64,000 nt of DNA from Stenotrophomonas raiganjensis (SeqCode) (GTDB taxonomy: Bacteria; Pseudomonadota; Gammaproteobacteria; Xanthomonadales; Xanthomonadaceae): assembly GCF_030658505.1 (NCBI RefSeq), contig NZ_JAUTXR010000125.1:41149-105148 (forward strand). The letters are read 5' to 3'. How positions within the stretch are numbered: position 1 is the first letter of the stretch; every line of letters begins with the position of its first letter. The position numbers were made by a program, and so were the translations under genes. This document shows positions 1-7,077 of this stretch, piece by piece. The notes under the pieces are model-generated. The model saw only the letters and a list, made by a program, of their open reading frames with translations. It was not told where the DNA came from and ran no database searches.

Positions 1-736
1 CCGCACGTAGGGCGACCTGCTCGGCGATGTTCTGCGCCAGGGTCGTCTTGCCCATCTTGGGTCGAGCGGCCAGCACGTACAGGCGTCCACCCAGCAAGCC
101 GTCCAGGATCTGGTCGAGGTCTTCCATGCTGGTGGACAGGCCGGTGATGCCATCGACCGTTTCGGCGGCGTGGGAAAGCTGGTCGAAAACGCGCGCCATC
201 ACCGGTGCCACCGGCTCCAGGTCGCATGGCTCGCTGTCCAGCAGCCCTCCGATGCGGGATTGGGCGTGCCCGATCAGGTCGAGCGCACTGCGGCCCTCGG
301 GGCTGTACGCGGCGTCGATCAGGTCGTGCCCGGCATCGATCAGCGCACGCAGCTTCGCCTTCTCGGCCACGATCTCGGCATAGGCCCGCACGTTGGCAGC
401 CGACGGCGTGTTGTTGGCCAGCTCGATGATGTACGCGCCATCGCCCACCAGCTCCAGCTGTCCTGCGGCCTCAAACCATTCTCCGATCGTCACCGCATCG
501 AACGGCTGGCGCTTCTCGGCCAGCTGCAGGATGCAGCGCCACAGGAGCTGGTGGTCGCGGCGGTAGAAGTCACCTTCCACCAGGACGTCCTGCACCTCGA
601 CCAGCGCCCGGTTGACCAACATCAGCCCGCCCAGCACTGACTGCTCGGCGTCGATGCTGTGCGGCGGGAGGCGCAGGGCCTGCTGGTCGCCGTACAGGCC
701 CGACAGGCGGCTCACTTCGTCACGGGCCGCGTTCAT
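1..736 (-). CDS. dnaB: Replicative DNA helicase DnaB, phage-encoded (C-terminus cut by window edge)
   Basis: The 245 codons present start with the classic DnaB N-terminal domain: the motif HSIDAEQSVLGGLM is at about residues 25-38, followed by a helical domain ending near residue 115. The Walker A motif (ARPKMGKTT) lies at the window edge, so most of the ATPase core is missing only because the window ends. Start ATG 736 overlaps the stop of the upstream O-like gene (ATGA), so the two are probably translationally coupled. It would be the replicative helicase loaded at the phage origin. A host dnaB is not expected beside a phage CII/Cro cluster. Confidence 0.93.
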   Translation of the reverse strand, partial: MNAARDEVSRLSGLYGDQQALRLPPHSIDAEQSVLGGLMLVNRALVEVQDVLVEGDFYRRDHQLLWRCILQLAEKRQPFDAVTIGEWFEAAGQLELVGDGAYIIELANNTPSAANVRAYAEIVAEKAKLRALIDAGHDLIDAAYSPEGRSALDLIGHAQSRIGGLLDSEPCDLEPVAPVMARVFDQLSHAAETVDGITGLSTSMEDLDQILDGLLGGRLYVLAARPKMGKTTLAQNIAEQVALRA

Positions 737-1617
737 TGGACCACCTCGGACAACGCCCGGTCGGCCAGCTTGGCGATGGTCTTCTCGCGCAGCAGGACTT
801 CGAAGTCGGGAACGTAGTTCTCATGACCTGGGCCGCCCTTCACCCGGCCCGAGTAGAAATCATCATCGGCCGCGGATTCGAAGTAGAGCTTCCAGAACTG
901 GGGCGTCACCCGCTCGCTGCCGAACAGCTGCTGGCAGAGCTGGCGCACGGTCGGCAGAGCGTTCTCGACCGCCTTCAGCCGCGGCTTGTTCAGCACGGTG
1001 CACTTGGACAGCAGGCCGTGCGGCTTGGCCATGGTCGCGTTGAACGCAGCCTGCGCATCGGCAGCGATCTCGCGGATGCGGTCGGCCTTGCGGGCCTTCA
1101 GGTCAGCCTTGGCGTCCTGCCCCTGCCCCTTGCCCTGGCCTGCGGCGTCGCCGAGCAGGTCCACGCCAGCGGCGTTGGACGAATCCGAGCGTAGCGAGGA
1201 TAGATCTTCTCCCTTCCCTTCCTCTCCACTCCCCTCCACTCCATTCCCTTCCGGGGGTGAGGACTCGTCGAGCCCTCGTCGAGCATCCTCCGAAAACGGC
1301 GGATGTTTAAACGTAGGACGGTCAATTTTCTGGTGCTTGCGCCAGCCAGTGACGTGCAGATATTCCTTGTCACCGTTGGTGTAGAAGGCGATCAGAGAAT
1401 TCGACGACAACTCGTCGAGCATTCGCTGCACATCCGACGAGCCAATGTCGTCGCCGGGGAAGATTTCGGCCTTCACGGTCTTGGCGCTGGCCACATGGTT
1501 ACCGGCGTCGTCGCAGAAATTCCACAGGCCGATGAAGAGCAGCCGAGCCATCGGCGAGCATTCCATCACCTGCTCGCTGGACCAGAACTCGGGCTTGATA
1601 GAGCGGATCCTGGCCAT
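733..1617 (-). CDS. Phage replication protein O-like (origin/helicase-loading, winged-helix N-terminus)
   Basis: A 294-residue product. The N-terminus (MARIRSIKPEFWSSEQ, then MARLLFIGLWNFCDDAGN) is the conserved start of a large phage replication-initiator/replisome-organiser family with a winged-helix domain in about residues 1-110. A Ser/Gly/Lys-rich linker follows (about 115-180), then a helical C-terminal part. ATG 1617 was chosen over an upstream GTG/ATG because it overlaps the stop of the 27-residue upstream ORF (TGATG) and begins the conserved motif. Directly upstream of DnaB, it probably binds the phage origin and recruits the helicase. The function is by family resemblance and context. 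Confidence 0.75.
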   Translation of the reverse strand: MARIRSIKPEFWSSEQVMECSPMARLLFIGLWNFCDDAGNHVASAKTVKAEIFPGDDIGSSDVQRMLDELSSNSLIAFYTNGDKEYLHVTGWRKHQKIDRPTFKHPPFSEDARRGLDESSPPEGNGVEGSGEEGKGEDLSSLRSDSSNAAGVDLLGDAAGQGKGQGQDAKADLKARKADRIREIAADAQAAFNATMAKPHGLLSKCTVLNKPRLKAVENALPTVRQLCQQLFGSERVTPQFWKLYFESAADDDFYSGRVKGGPGHENYVPDFEVLLREKTIAKLADRALSEVVQ

Positions 1618-1700
1618 CAGGAACCCCGCAGCAGCTGCAGGCAGCCAGCGATGAACCACAGCGAGCGAACGGCCAGCATGGCCTTCTCGGTAGCGTTCAT
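1617..1700 (-). CDS. Tiny hydrophobic ORF, 27 residues
   Basis: ATG 1700 overlaps the stop of the CII-like gene (ATGA), and its stop TGA overlaps ATG 1617 of the O-like gene (TGATG). This double coupling is the only evidence that it is translated. The middle (LWFIAGCLQLL) is hydrophobic and could be a short membrane segment. It may be a real micropeptide or merely a translational relay that carries ribosomes from one gene to the next. No family is recognisable. Confidence 0.5.
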   Translation of the reverse strand: MNATEKAMLAVRSLWFIAGCLQLLRGS

Positions 1701-2062
1701 GGCCACTTCGCTCCCAGGCTCTTGGCCAGCGGCTCCATCAGCGCGGCCAGCTTCGCGAACTGGGCCAGCGCCTCGGCGTGCTGTGCCTCGGGAGAAATCA
1801 GGTAGCGCTCGACCAGGTAGTGGATCGGGGTGACGTCCTTCGTCTCGGCGATGTAGCGCTCCAAGTCGTCGATCGACAGGCCGCGCGGCTTGCCGCCGCT
1901 ATCGCTGCCGGCCAGCTTCTCGCTCAACTTCGAAGGGGCCATGTCGAGCCGACCGGCAATCGCAGTCACACCCGCGCCGGCGTACACCTGGGCCGCGATG
2001 TGCTCACGCAACGACCTGTTGCGCGCGATGCCGTCATCGTAGGTAATTGTTAGGCTTTTCAT
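1697..2062 (-). CDS. CII/CP76-like phage transcriptional regulator
   Basis: A 121-residue protein with a helix-turn-helix-like N-terminal half (EHIAAQVYAGAGVTAIAGRL, about residues 20-40) and a C-terminal helical tail. Pattern and position, first in the minus-strand replication operon after cro, fit the phage CII / CP76 regulator family, which activates lysogeny promoters in lambda-like phages. A regulator of the same apparent family lies in the equivalent place in prophage 2 (43,043-43,573). Family assignment is by eye. Confidence 0.62.
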   Translation of the reverse strand: MKSLTITYDDGIARNRSLREHIAAQVYAGAGVTAIAGRLDMAPSKLSEKLAGSDSGGKPRGLSIDDLERYIAETKDVTPIHYLVERYLISPEAQHAEALAQFAKLAALMEPLAKSLGAKWP

Positions 2063-2163
2063 GCAGTTATCCCGTGGGTGGGAATGCGGGGGTCAACGTG
2101 TTCCCCTGCGTTCCCCTGACTGGTTCTGAAAATGGCCGCATCCCCAAATCGGAGTGCAGCCCT

Positions 2164-2364
2164 GTGGCGAAAACGAATCAGCTGGCCGGAGCCAACGTCC
2201 TGACGCTCATGCGAATGGGTGGAAAGTGGTTCGTGTTGAAGCGGGTCGGCGAGCGGGTCGACGTGCGGCCGGTCGGCCAGGCGGTGCGGCCGCGGCGGCG
2301 CCGGAAGGTGCCCGGGGTCGTGATCCCCTTCCCTGCCCGACGAGCGGTCGGGGCTGACCGTTGA
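2164..2364 (+). CDS. Possible small ORF opposite the replication operon
   Basis: A GTG-started frame of 66 residues with a possible ribosome site (ggag) 9 bases upstream. Its first half (GGKWFVLKRVGERVDVRP) reads like protein, while the second half is Arg/Pro-rich and may be chance coding in GC-rich DNA. The stretch 2063-2427 otherwise holds no gene and probably contains the leader of the CII-like gene and a plus-strand promoter. Confidence 0.3.
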   Translation: MAKTNQLAGANVLTLMRMGGKWFVLKRVGERVDVRPVGQAVRPRRRRKVPGVVIPFPARRAVGADR

Positions 2365-2427
2365 ACGCTTCCCCAACCTGTGTACGGTCGGCCTGCAACA
2401 CCCGCCGAACCCACACAGGAGTTACCA

Positions 2428-2643
2428 ATGCGAGAAGCCCAATCGACCCGCGCCGTAGAGCGCGCCCAGCGGGAACGCCAAGAGCTGCAGCAGCAGCTGG
2501 CCGAGATCGAACAGATGTTCACTGGCGCCCCCACGCAGCCACAGCTGCTGGAGGAACTTCGCCGGGTTGCCAAGAACGGATCGCCGGCAGAGGCGAGGCA
2601 ACTGCTCGCAACAGTGCAGCGCGTGCTTGCGCCCCTGCAGTAG
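2428..2643 (+). CDS. Small Gln/Glu-rich helical protein of unknown function
   Basis: The product has 71 residues, mostly predicted alpha-helix (AQRERQELQQQLAEIEQ, residues 11-27). ATG 2428 has a good ribosome site (caggag) at the right distance. It runs plus-strand between the minus-strand cro and cII genes, so transcribing it opposes the early leftward operon. Prophage 2 has a similarly placed plus-strand helical ORF (43,726-43,920), which suggests a conserved role. No family is recognised. Confidence 0.6.
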   Translation: MREAQSTRAVERAQRERQELQQQLAEIEQMFTGAPTQPQLLEELRRVAKNGSPAEARQLLATVQRVLAPLQ

Positions 2644-2660
2644 CGCGGGAGGCGCACATG

Positions 2661-2894
2661 TCAGGCGGCGGCCCCGGTTTCCGGGGTCTGCTGCTCGATG
2701 TCGGTCGGCGCCGGACCGAACACATCGGTTCGGGTGACCCGCGTGTAAGGGGGGATGCCCCGGTACTTCCAGTTCTGTACTCGCTGGGTGCCCTTGGGCA
2801 TCGCGAAGCCCAGTCGTCGGGCCACTTCGGCGGGGCCACCGAGCTGGTCGATCAGCTCGGAATCCTTGTGCATGGTCGTGGTTGGCTGGTTCAT
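2661..2894 (-). CDS. Cro-like repressor
   Basis: A 77-residue protein with a helix-turn-helix: LIDQLGGPAEVARRLGF (about 14-30) followed by the recognition part KGTQRVQNWKYRGIPP. This is the Cro/YdaS-type pattern of antirepressor partners to CI. It is divergent from the S24 repressor at 2976, with three operator-like palindromes in the 81-bp gap between them. The Ala-rich tail is probably disordered. It should bind the same operators as the repressor and commit the phage to lytic growth. Confidence 0.78.
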   Translation of the reverse strand: MNQPTTTMHKDSELIDQLGGPAEVARRLGFAMPKGTQRVQNWKYRGIPPYTRVTRTDVFGPAPTDIEQQTPETGAAA

Positions 2895-2903
2895 GCCAAA
2901 GAT

Positions 2904-2956
2904 TAAACGCCATGTTTATTCGACAGTCAACATGGCGTGTAACAACGCCATGTTTA
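2904..2956. promoter_or_regulatory. Tripartite operator between cro and the repressor gene of prophage 1
   Basis: Three 15-bp sites fit the palindrome TAAAC-N5-GTTTA: 2904-2918 (TAAACGCCATGTTTA, the best), 2927-2941 (read on the minus strand, TACACGCCATGTTGA) and 2942-2956 (ACAACGCCATGTTTA). All share the core GCCAT. Related sites lie at 4233-4247 and 4256-4270 over the rightward promoter. The arrangement matches the CI/Cro operators of lambda-like phages. Confidence 0.8.
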
Positions 2957-2975
2957 GCCACAGGACAATGCCCCT

Positions 2976-3665
2976 ATGGCTGAAATGCACCCTTCGATGA
3001 AACGGCTCTACGCCGCCGCCGCTCACCTCGATTCGCCGATCCGAGGCCAGTCGGCTGTGGCGCGAGCCTTGGGCCAGTCGCCGCAAACGCTAAAGAACTG
3101 GGAGAGCCGGGCGACCGGAGTGTCTGCCGCTGGCGCGAACAAGGCGCAGCAGATGCTCGGCATCAGCTCCACTTGGATCCTTGAAGCCCAACCGCCGATG
3201 CTGATTGGTGGCCCCTCGCCGGTCTCCAGTTCTGCGACAAACTGTGACTATGTTCGCGTTCAGCAACTGGACGCGGAGGCAGGCATGGGCGAGGCAGTGG
3301 AAAACGTCGACTACCCGGAGGTGATCCGGGCTATCGATTTCGAACCCGGCTACATCCGGAGCATCGTGGGCTTCGTGCCAGCACCAGGTCGGTTGAGGCT
3401 CATCACGGGTAACGGAGACTCCATGCAACCCGTGATCCAACCCGGAGATGCGGTGGTGGTGGATACGGGAATCACCTCTTTCGACGGTGATGGCATCTAC
3501 CTGATCAACATGGGCAACGGCCAGCAGATCAAACGACTGCTGGACAGGGGTGTAATCCATGTCGCCAGCGACAACAAGAGCTACGGCGATCCCTTCCCGA
3601 TGCCAGATGGCACGTTAATTGGGGGGAAGGTGTATCTGCGAAATAGGATCGAGCGGTTCAACTAG
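2976..3665 (+). CDS. CI-type repressor, S24/LexA-like peptidase domain
   Basis: 229 residues. The N-terminal DNA-binding domain (about 1-70) has the helix-turn-helix SAVARALGQSPQTLKNWE. The C-terminal S24 domain carries the serine motif GDSMQP (Ser149) and the general-base lysine in QQIKRL (Lys186). An Ala-Gly pair at residues 102-103 is a possible self-cleavage site. It should hold the prophage silent by binding the TAAAC-N5-GTTTA sites and be inactivated through RecA-stimulated self-cleavage after DNA damage. It lies divergent from cro. Confidence 0.93.
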   Translation: MAEMHPSMKRLYAAAAHLDSPIRGQSAVARALGQSPQTLKNWESRATGVSAAGANKAQQMLGISSTWILEAQPPMLIGGPSPVSSSATNCDYVRVQQLDAEAGMGEAVENVDYPEVIRAIDFEPGYIRSIVGFVPAPGRLRLITGNGDSMQPVIQPGDAVVVDTGITSFDGDGIYLINMGNGQQIKRLLDRGVIHVASDNKSYGDPFPMPDGTLIGGKVYLRNRIERFN

Positions 3666-3691
3666 GGGTTTTGCGACACAAAGGGGGAGTT

Positions 3692-4156
3692 GTGAAGGAA
3701 AAGCTATGGATGGTTTTGGGAACGCTGCTGTTCGTGGGCGTGGGAATCGCAGCACTCTTCTTTACCGGCGCCCTTCTCAATCTGTTGCTATGGCTGAGTA
3801 GCCGCGGTGCTAGCTGGTTGCTGCTCGCGTCGATCGCCTATGTGGTTTTCAGCCTGATCGTGCTGCTGCCACTCGCTGCATTCCGCGGAACCAGGCGCTT
3901 CGCTGGTGGTGGGATGACCGTGGGCAAAGGCCTGTTCGGCTTCACGCTCTGGGTTCTCTGCATTGCACTGACCTTCGCCAAATGGGGGAAGACCGTTACG
4001 ATCGTCGGGCTTCTATTCTTCGGCGTGGGCATCCTCCCCATGGGCGTCGTTGCCGGTTTCCTGACCGAACCCTGGTATGGGGGATTTGTCCCAGTGCTGT
4101 TGATAGCGGCCTACCTTGGAGCGTCCGCTGCCGCGAACCACTTCCTCGAGGATTGA
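3692..4156 (+). CDS. Membrane protein cotranscribed with the repressor
   Basis: About 154 residues with four or five hydrophobic segments (VLGTLLFVGVGIAALFFTGA, WLLLASIAYVVFSLIVLLP, LFGFTLWVLCIALTF, VTIVGLLFFGVGILP and a last one near the C-terminus). It sits 26 bp behind the repressor gene with a terminator after it, so it is probably expressed in the lysogen. GTG 3692 or ATG 3710 could be the start. Superinfection exclusion is a common role for genes in this position but is only a guess here. Confidence 0.7.
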   Translation: MKEKLWMVLGTLLFVGVGIAALFFTGALLNLLLWLSSRGASWLLLASIAYVVFSLIVLLPLAAFRGTRRFAGGGMTVGKGLFGFTLWVLCIALTFAKWGKTVTIVGLLFFGVGILPMGVVAGFLTEPWYGGFVPVLLIAAYLGASAAANHFLED

Positions 4157-4177
4157 CCGGCTCATCGGTAGACCAAG

Positions 4178-4201
4178 ACCCCGCCCCGGCGGGGTTTTTT
4201 G
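4178..4201 (+). terminator. Rho-independent terminator of the repressor operon
   Basis: A GC-only hairpin (CCCCGCC paired with GGCGGGG, 4179-4194) is followed at once by six T (4195-4200). It lies 22 bp after the stop of the membrane protein gene and before the rightward promoter. Confidence 0.88.
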
Positions 4202-4232
4202 TTGGCGGCCCCGAAATTTTACACGCCAACAT

Positions 4233-4272
4233 TAAACATCGTGTTGACTTTCAAATAAACGCGGTGTTTAAA
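4233..4272 (+). promoter_or_regulatory. Rightward early promoter with two overlapping operators
   Basis: A sigma70-like promoter with -35 TTGACT (4244-4249), a 17-bp spacer and -10 TTTAAA (4267-4272). One operator-like site covers the -35 (TAAACATCGTGTTGA, 4233-4247) and a perfect palindrome TAAAC-GCGGT-GTTTA (4256-4270) covers the spacer and -10. Binding of the prophage 1 repressor here would block the whole rightward operon from 4315 to integrase. Confidence 0.8.
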
Positions 4273-4314
4273 TGATCCTCGTCGGCCCACCCGGGCCATA
4301 TGACGGGGTTCACC

Positions 4315-4638
4315 ATGGCAGTCCGCACCGCAAACGACTTGGCCCGCGCTGCCCAGCGCAGCCATGACGGCCGCGCACCGGCCGAACCGAACGACGAGGC
4401 CTTCCAATTCGCCTGCGACCACGTGGCGGCGGAGCTGGAGCGCGAGGGCGACGTCGCCCCGCTGGTCGAGAAGCTGAGCCAGGCCCGGCACGTGATGACC
4501 CACCTCCTGACGCAGGAGGTTCCGGCTCACCTGTTGCCCCACTTCCGCGAGCTGGCCGACCTGGTCCGCGACATGTCCCGCCGCGTGGACGCCTCGATGA
4601 GCGGTTTCGAGGCCGGGCACATGGAGGACGCCGCATGA
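4315..4638 (+). CDS. First gene of the prophage 1 rightward operon, unknown function
   Basis: A 107-residue, helix-rich acidic protein with no recognised family. ATG 4315 follows a ggggtt ribosome-site candidate; ATG 4300 is an alternative. It ends in an ATGA overlap with the next small gene. Confidence 0.7.
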   Translation: MAVRTANDLARAAQRSHDGRAPAEPNDEAFQFACDHVAAELEREGDVAPLVEKLSQARHVMTHLLTQEVPAHLLPHFRELADLVRDMSRRVDASMSGFEAGHMEDAA

Positions 4639-4751
4639 CCGCCGCCGAACGCGATCATCGCCACCACGTGGTGGCCGCTGTCGTCACGAATGCCCTGGCG
4701 TTCTGCCTGGGCGTGCTGGCCGCTGTGCTGGCGCAGGCGGTGCTTTCGTGA
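4635..4751 (+). CDS. Small single-span membrane protein, 38 residues
   Basis: Start ATG 4635 overlaps the previous stop (ATGA), and its stop overlaps GTG 4748 of the next gene (GTGA). The product has a His/Arg-rich N-terminus and one hydrophobic segment (NALAFCLGVLAAVLAQAVL). The double coupling supports real translation. Function unknown. Confidence 0.62.
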   Translation: MTAAERDHRHHVVAAVVTNALAFCLGVLAAVLAQAVLS

Positions 4752-5044
4752 GCGCCGGTCTGCTGGCAATCGGCGTGGATGCCGCCCTCGACAACTGCGC
4801 GCACTACCTGCGCGAGGAACAGGGCCTGGCTGACGCCGCTGCACAGATCGACGCCGTGCGCATGGCCTTCGCCAACGTCCGCGCCGCTGCCCGTGCCTAC
4901 CGCGACTCCAGCGACCTGGTCGACGTGATCACAACCGGCGATCGCTTGGACGCTGCTCTGGCGGCCTGCGAACCCGCCGACACCGATCACAACCGCGAGG
5001 CCGTGGACGGCCTGTGCGTGGAGGAAAGCAACGATGAGCAGTAA
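4748..5044 (+). CDS. Hypothetical phage protein, 98 residues
   Basis: GTG start coupled to the upstream mini-gene; its end overlaps the next gene by 11 bases. Mostly helical and acidic, no membrane segment. Not recognised. Confidence 0.7.
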   Translation: MSAGLLAIGVDAALDNCAHYLREEQGLADAAAQIDAVRMAFANVRAAARAYRDSSDLVDVITTGDRLDAALAACEPADTDHNREAVDGLCVEESNDEQ

Positions 5045-5369
5045 GCACTGGAAAGTCGGCGAAGTCGAATGCGTGGCTGGCTTTCGGATCATTCCCAAGG
5101 AAGGCGGGAGTAGTGTCGCCATCGCCATCCAGCGTGATCCCAACGCTCATGGTCTGCACGGAATCACCGTCAGCGAAGCACTGGGTCACGCCCGCCTGAT
5201 CGCTGCCGCGCCGGAGATGTTTGAGGCCCTGGACACCATCGGCGGCCTCTCGCGTGCGCTTCGCCAAGGCGGTCCAGATCCGATGGATCTGCAAGGGCTG
5301 TCCGATGCGCTGGAAGAGGCAGTCGACTTGGCAAACAGCTTGGTCGCACAGATCGAAGGCCGCGCCTGA
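5034..5369 (+). CDS. Phage early-operon protein with an ARLIAAAPEM motif
   Basis: 111 residues: a beta-rich first half and a helical second half beginning HARLIAAAPEMFEAL (about 53-67). The same motif (ARLISAAPEM) occurs in a 95-residue protein of prophage 2 (46,650-46,937), so both belong to a small-protein family common in phage early operons. Role unknown. Confidence 0.72.
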   Translation: MSSKHWKVGEVECVAGFRIIPKEGGSSVAIAIQRDPNAHGLHGITVSEALGHARLIAAAPEMFEALDTIGGLSRALRQGGPDPMDLQGLSDALEEAVDLANSLVAQIEGRA

Positions 5370-5488
5370 TGCGCCTCCTGACCTTCCTCGGCTGCAGCAG
5401 TTGGCGCGACTTCGCCGCCTTCCTCGCCTGCTACGCCATCACCGCCTTGCTCGCAGCCGCCATGTGCTGGCCGCTGGCCTGGTCCTGA
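5369..5488 (+). CDS. Small membrane protein, 39 residues
   Basis: ATG 5369 shares its A with the previous stop (TGATG). The hydrophobic stretch DFAAFLACYAITALLAAAMC suggests one membrane span. The neighbouring small genes and the tight coupling support it; function unknown. Confidence 0.58.
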   Translation: MRLLTFLGCSSWRDFAAFLACYAITALLAAAMCWPLAWS

Positions 5489-5529
5489 CTTCCCGCCGGC
5501 GCGGCCGGCTCCTACGAGAGGCACCACCG

Positions 5530-6048
5530 ATGTTCCAACTCGATCAACACGATGCGGTGTTCTCGCATCTGAACCTGCGGAAGGAAAGGCACGGCGACGA
5601 AGACGCGGCCGCTGCTGATCTGAAGTTCTCGCTGAACGCTCCGAACACGATCCTCAACACCATCGACCCGGCCATCCTGCCGGCGTTCTGGAAGAAGGCC
5701 GACAAGGGCCAGCAGCAGAACCTGCCGATGGAAGGCAGCACGGACCTGGTGGCGCTGAATCTGCCGCTGCTGGGCGAGCAGGACATCACCGGCAAGTTCG
5801 AAGGCTACGAGCTGTCGATCGGCTCCCTGATGGACCACATCGATCCGGTGTTCTTCGCCGACGCCAAGGTGAAAAAGATCACCTGGAAGCCGCTCGAAGG
5901 CGGCAGCGTGGCCATGGGCTTCACCTGCTCGGTGCTGCTGGACGAAGACGAAGCGGCAGAGCTGCTGTCGGCATGGATCCGCGGCGAGGTGCGTCTGACC
6001 CTCACGCCGCCGAGCGCTGCCGCGCAGCAGGCCGACCTGGCCGCGTAA
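5530..6048 (+). CDS. Hypothetical phage protein upstream of the recombination genes
   Basis: 172 residues, acidic, with a well-mixed composition typical of a globular protein. It precedes the coiled-coil protein and the Bet/exonuclease pair, so a part in phage recombination or DNA handling is possible but not shown. No motif recognised. Confidence 0.75.
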   Translation: MFQLDQHDAVFSHLNLRKERHGDEDAAAADLKFSLNAPNTILNTIDPAILPAFWKKADKGQQQNLPMEGSTDLVALNLPLLGEQDITGKFEGYELSIGSLMDHIDPVFFADAKVKKITWKPLEGGSVAMGFTCSVLLDEDEAAELLSAWIRGEVRLTLTPPSAAAQQADLAA

Positions 6049-6131
6049 CGCATTCCCCCGCCCTCACGGGCCCCGCGCCGGCCGGGATTCCACGACGCCG
6101 GCATCTATTCCCATCCGACAAAGGAACTGCC

Positions 6132-7070
6132 ATGTCCGAAGCCCTGATTCCACTCGAATCCGTCAACGCCGTCGAGGTCTTCACCGGCGGCGGACTGGAC
6201 GACCTGCTGGCCCGCATCCGCGCTGAGGCCGTCACCCTGGTACCGAACGTCAAGACGGTTGCCGGCCGCAAGGAAATCGCCTCGATCGCCTATAAGGTGT
6301 CGCGCTCCAAGACCGCCATCGATGACGCCGGCAAGGCGCTGGTGGCCGACCTGAAGAAGCAGACCGGCGACATCGACTCGGCCCGCAAGAAGGCCCGCGA
6401 CACCCTGGACGCGCTGCGCGACGAAGTGCGCAAGCCGCTCACCGACTGGGAAGAAGAGCAGGCCCGCATCGAGCGCGAGCGCGCCGAGGCCGAGGAACGT
6501 GCCCGTGCTGAGGCCGAAGCGGCCCGCCTGGCCGAGATCGCCCGGAAGGAAGAAGAGATCCGCGCCCGCGAGGAAGCCGTGCGCGCCGCTGAAGAGGCAG
6601 AGCGCCAGCGCGTTGCAGCTGAGCAGGCCGAGCGTGAGCGCGTCGAGCGCGAGGCCCGCCTGCAGGCTGAGGCCGCAGAGAACGCGAAGCGCGAGGCAGC
6701 TGCTGCCGTGGAGCGTGCCGAACGTGAGGCGCGCGAAGCCACCGAGCGCGCGGCCCGTGAGGCAGCCGAAGCCGAGCAGCGCGCCAAGGATGCCGCCGAC
6801 AAGGCCGAGCGCGAAAAGGCCGAGGCCGTCGCCGCTGCCGAGCGCCGCGCCCACGAAGAAGCCGACCGCGCCGAACGCCAGCGCCAGGCCCAGGCCGATG
6901 CGCAGCGCAAGGCGGACGAGGCCCGCGCCGCCGACGTCGAACACCGCCGTTCGATCAACCGCGCCGCCATGGCCGCACTGATCGCACAGGGCATCAGCGA
7001 AGACGATGCCGCCACCGTCATAACCGCCATCGTGCAGGGCAAGGTCCCGGCCGTGGCCATCCGCTACTGA
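6132..7070 (+). CDS. Long coiled-coil phage protein
   Basis: 312 residues. A globular N-terminal part (about 1-110) is followed by about 160 residues rich in Ala, Glu and Arg with heptad character (for example EEEIRAREEAVRAAEEAERQ), then a short C-terminal domain ending in ITAIVQGKVPAVAIRY. ATG 6132 has the ribosome site aaggaa. It precedes bet by 7 bases. Automatic annotation may call such proteins TolA-like because of composition alone; a structural or recombination-accessory role is equally possible. Confidence 0.75.
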   Translation: MSEALIPLESVNAVEVFTGGGLDDLLARIRAEAVTLVPNVKTVAGRKEIASIAYKVSRSKTAIDDAGKALVADLKKQTGDIDSARKKARDTLDALRDEVRKPLTDWEEEQARIERERAEAEERARAEAEAARLAEIARKEEEIRAREEAVRAAEEAERQRVAAEQAERERVEREARLQAEAAENAKREAAAAVERAEREAREATERAAREAAEAEQRAKDAADKAEREKAEAVAAAERRAHEEADRAERQRQAQADAQRKADEARAADVEHRRSINRAAMAALIAQGISEDDAATVITAIVQGKVPAVAIRY

Positions 7071-7077
7071 GGCACCC

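Noticed and set aside
6049..6131. Riboswitch or small RNA in the gap before the coiled-coil gene
   Set aside because: Only 83 bp with no conserved fold recognised; an ordinary intergenic spacer.
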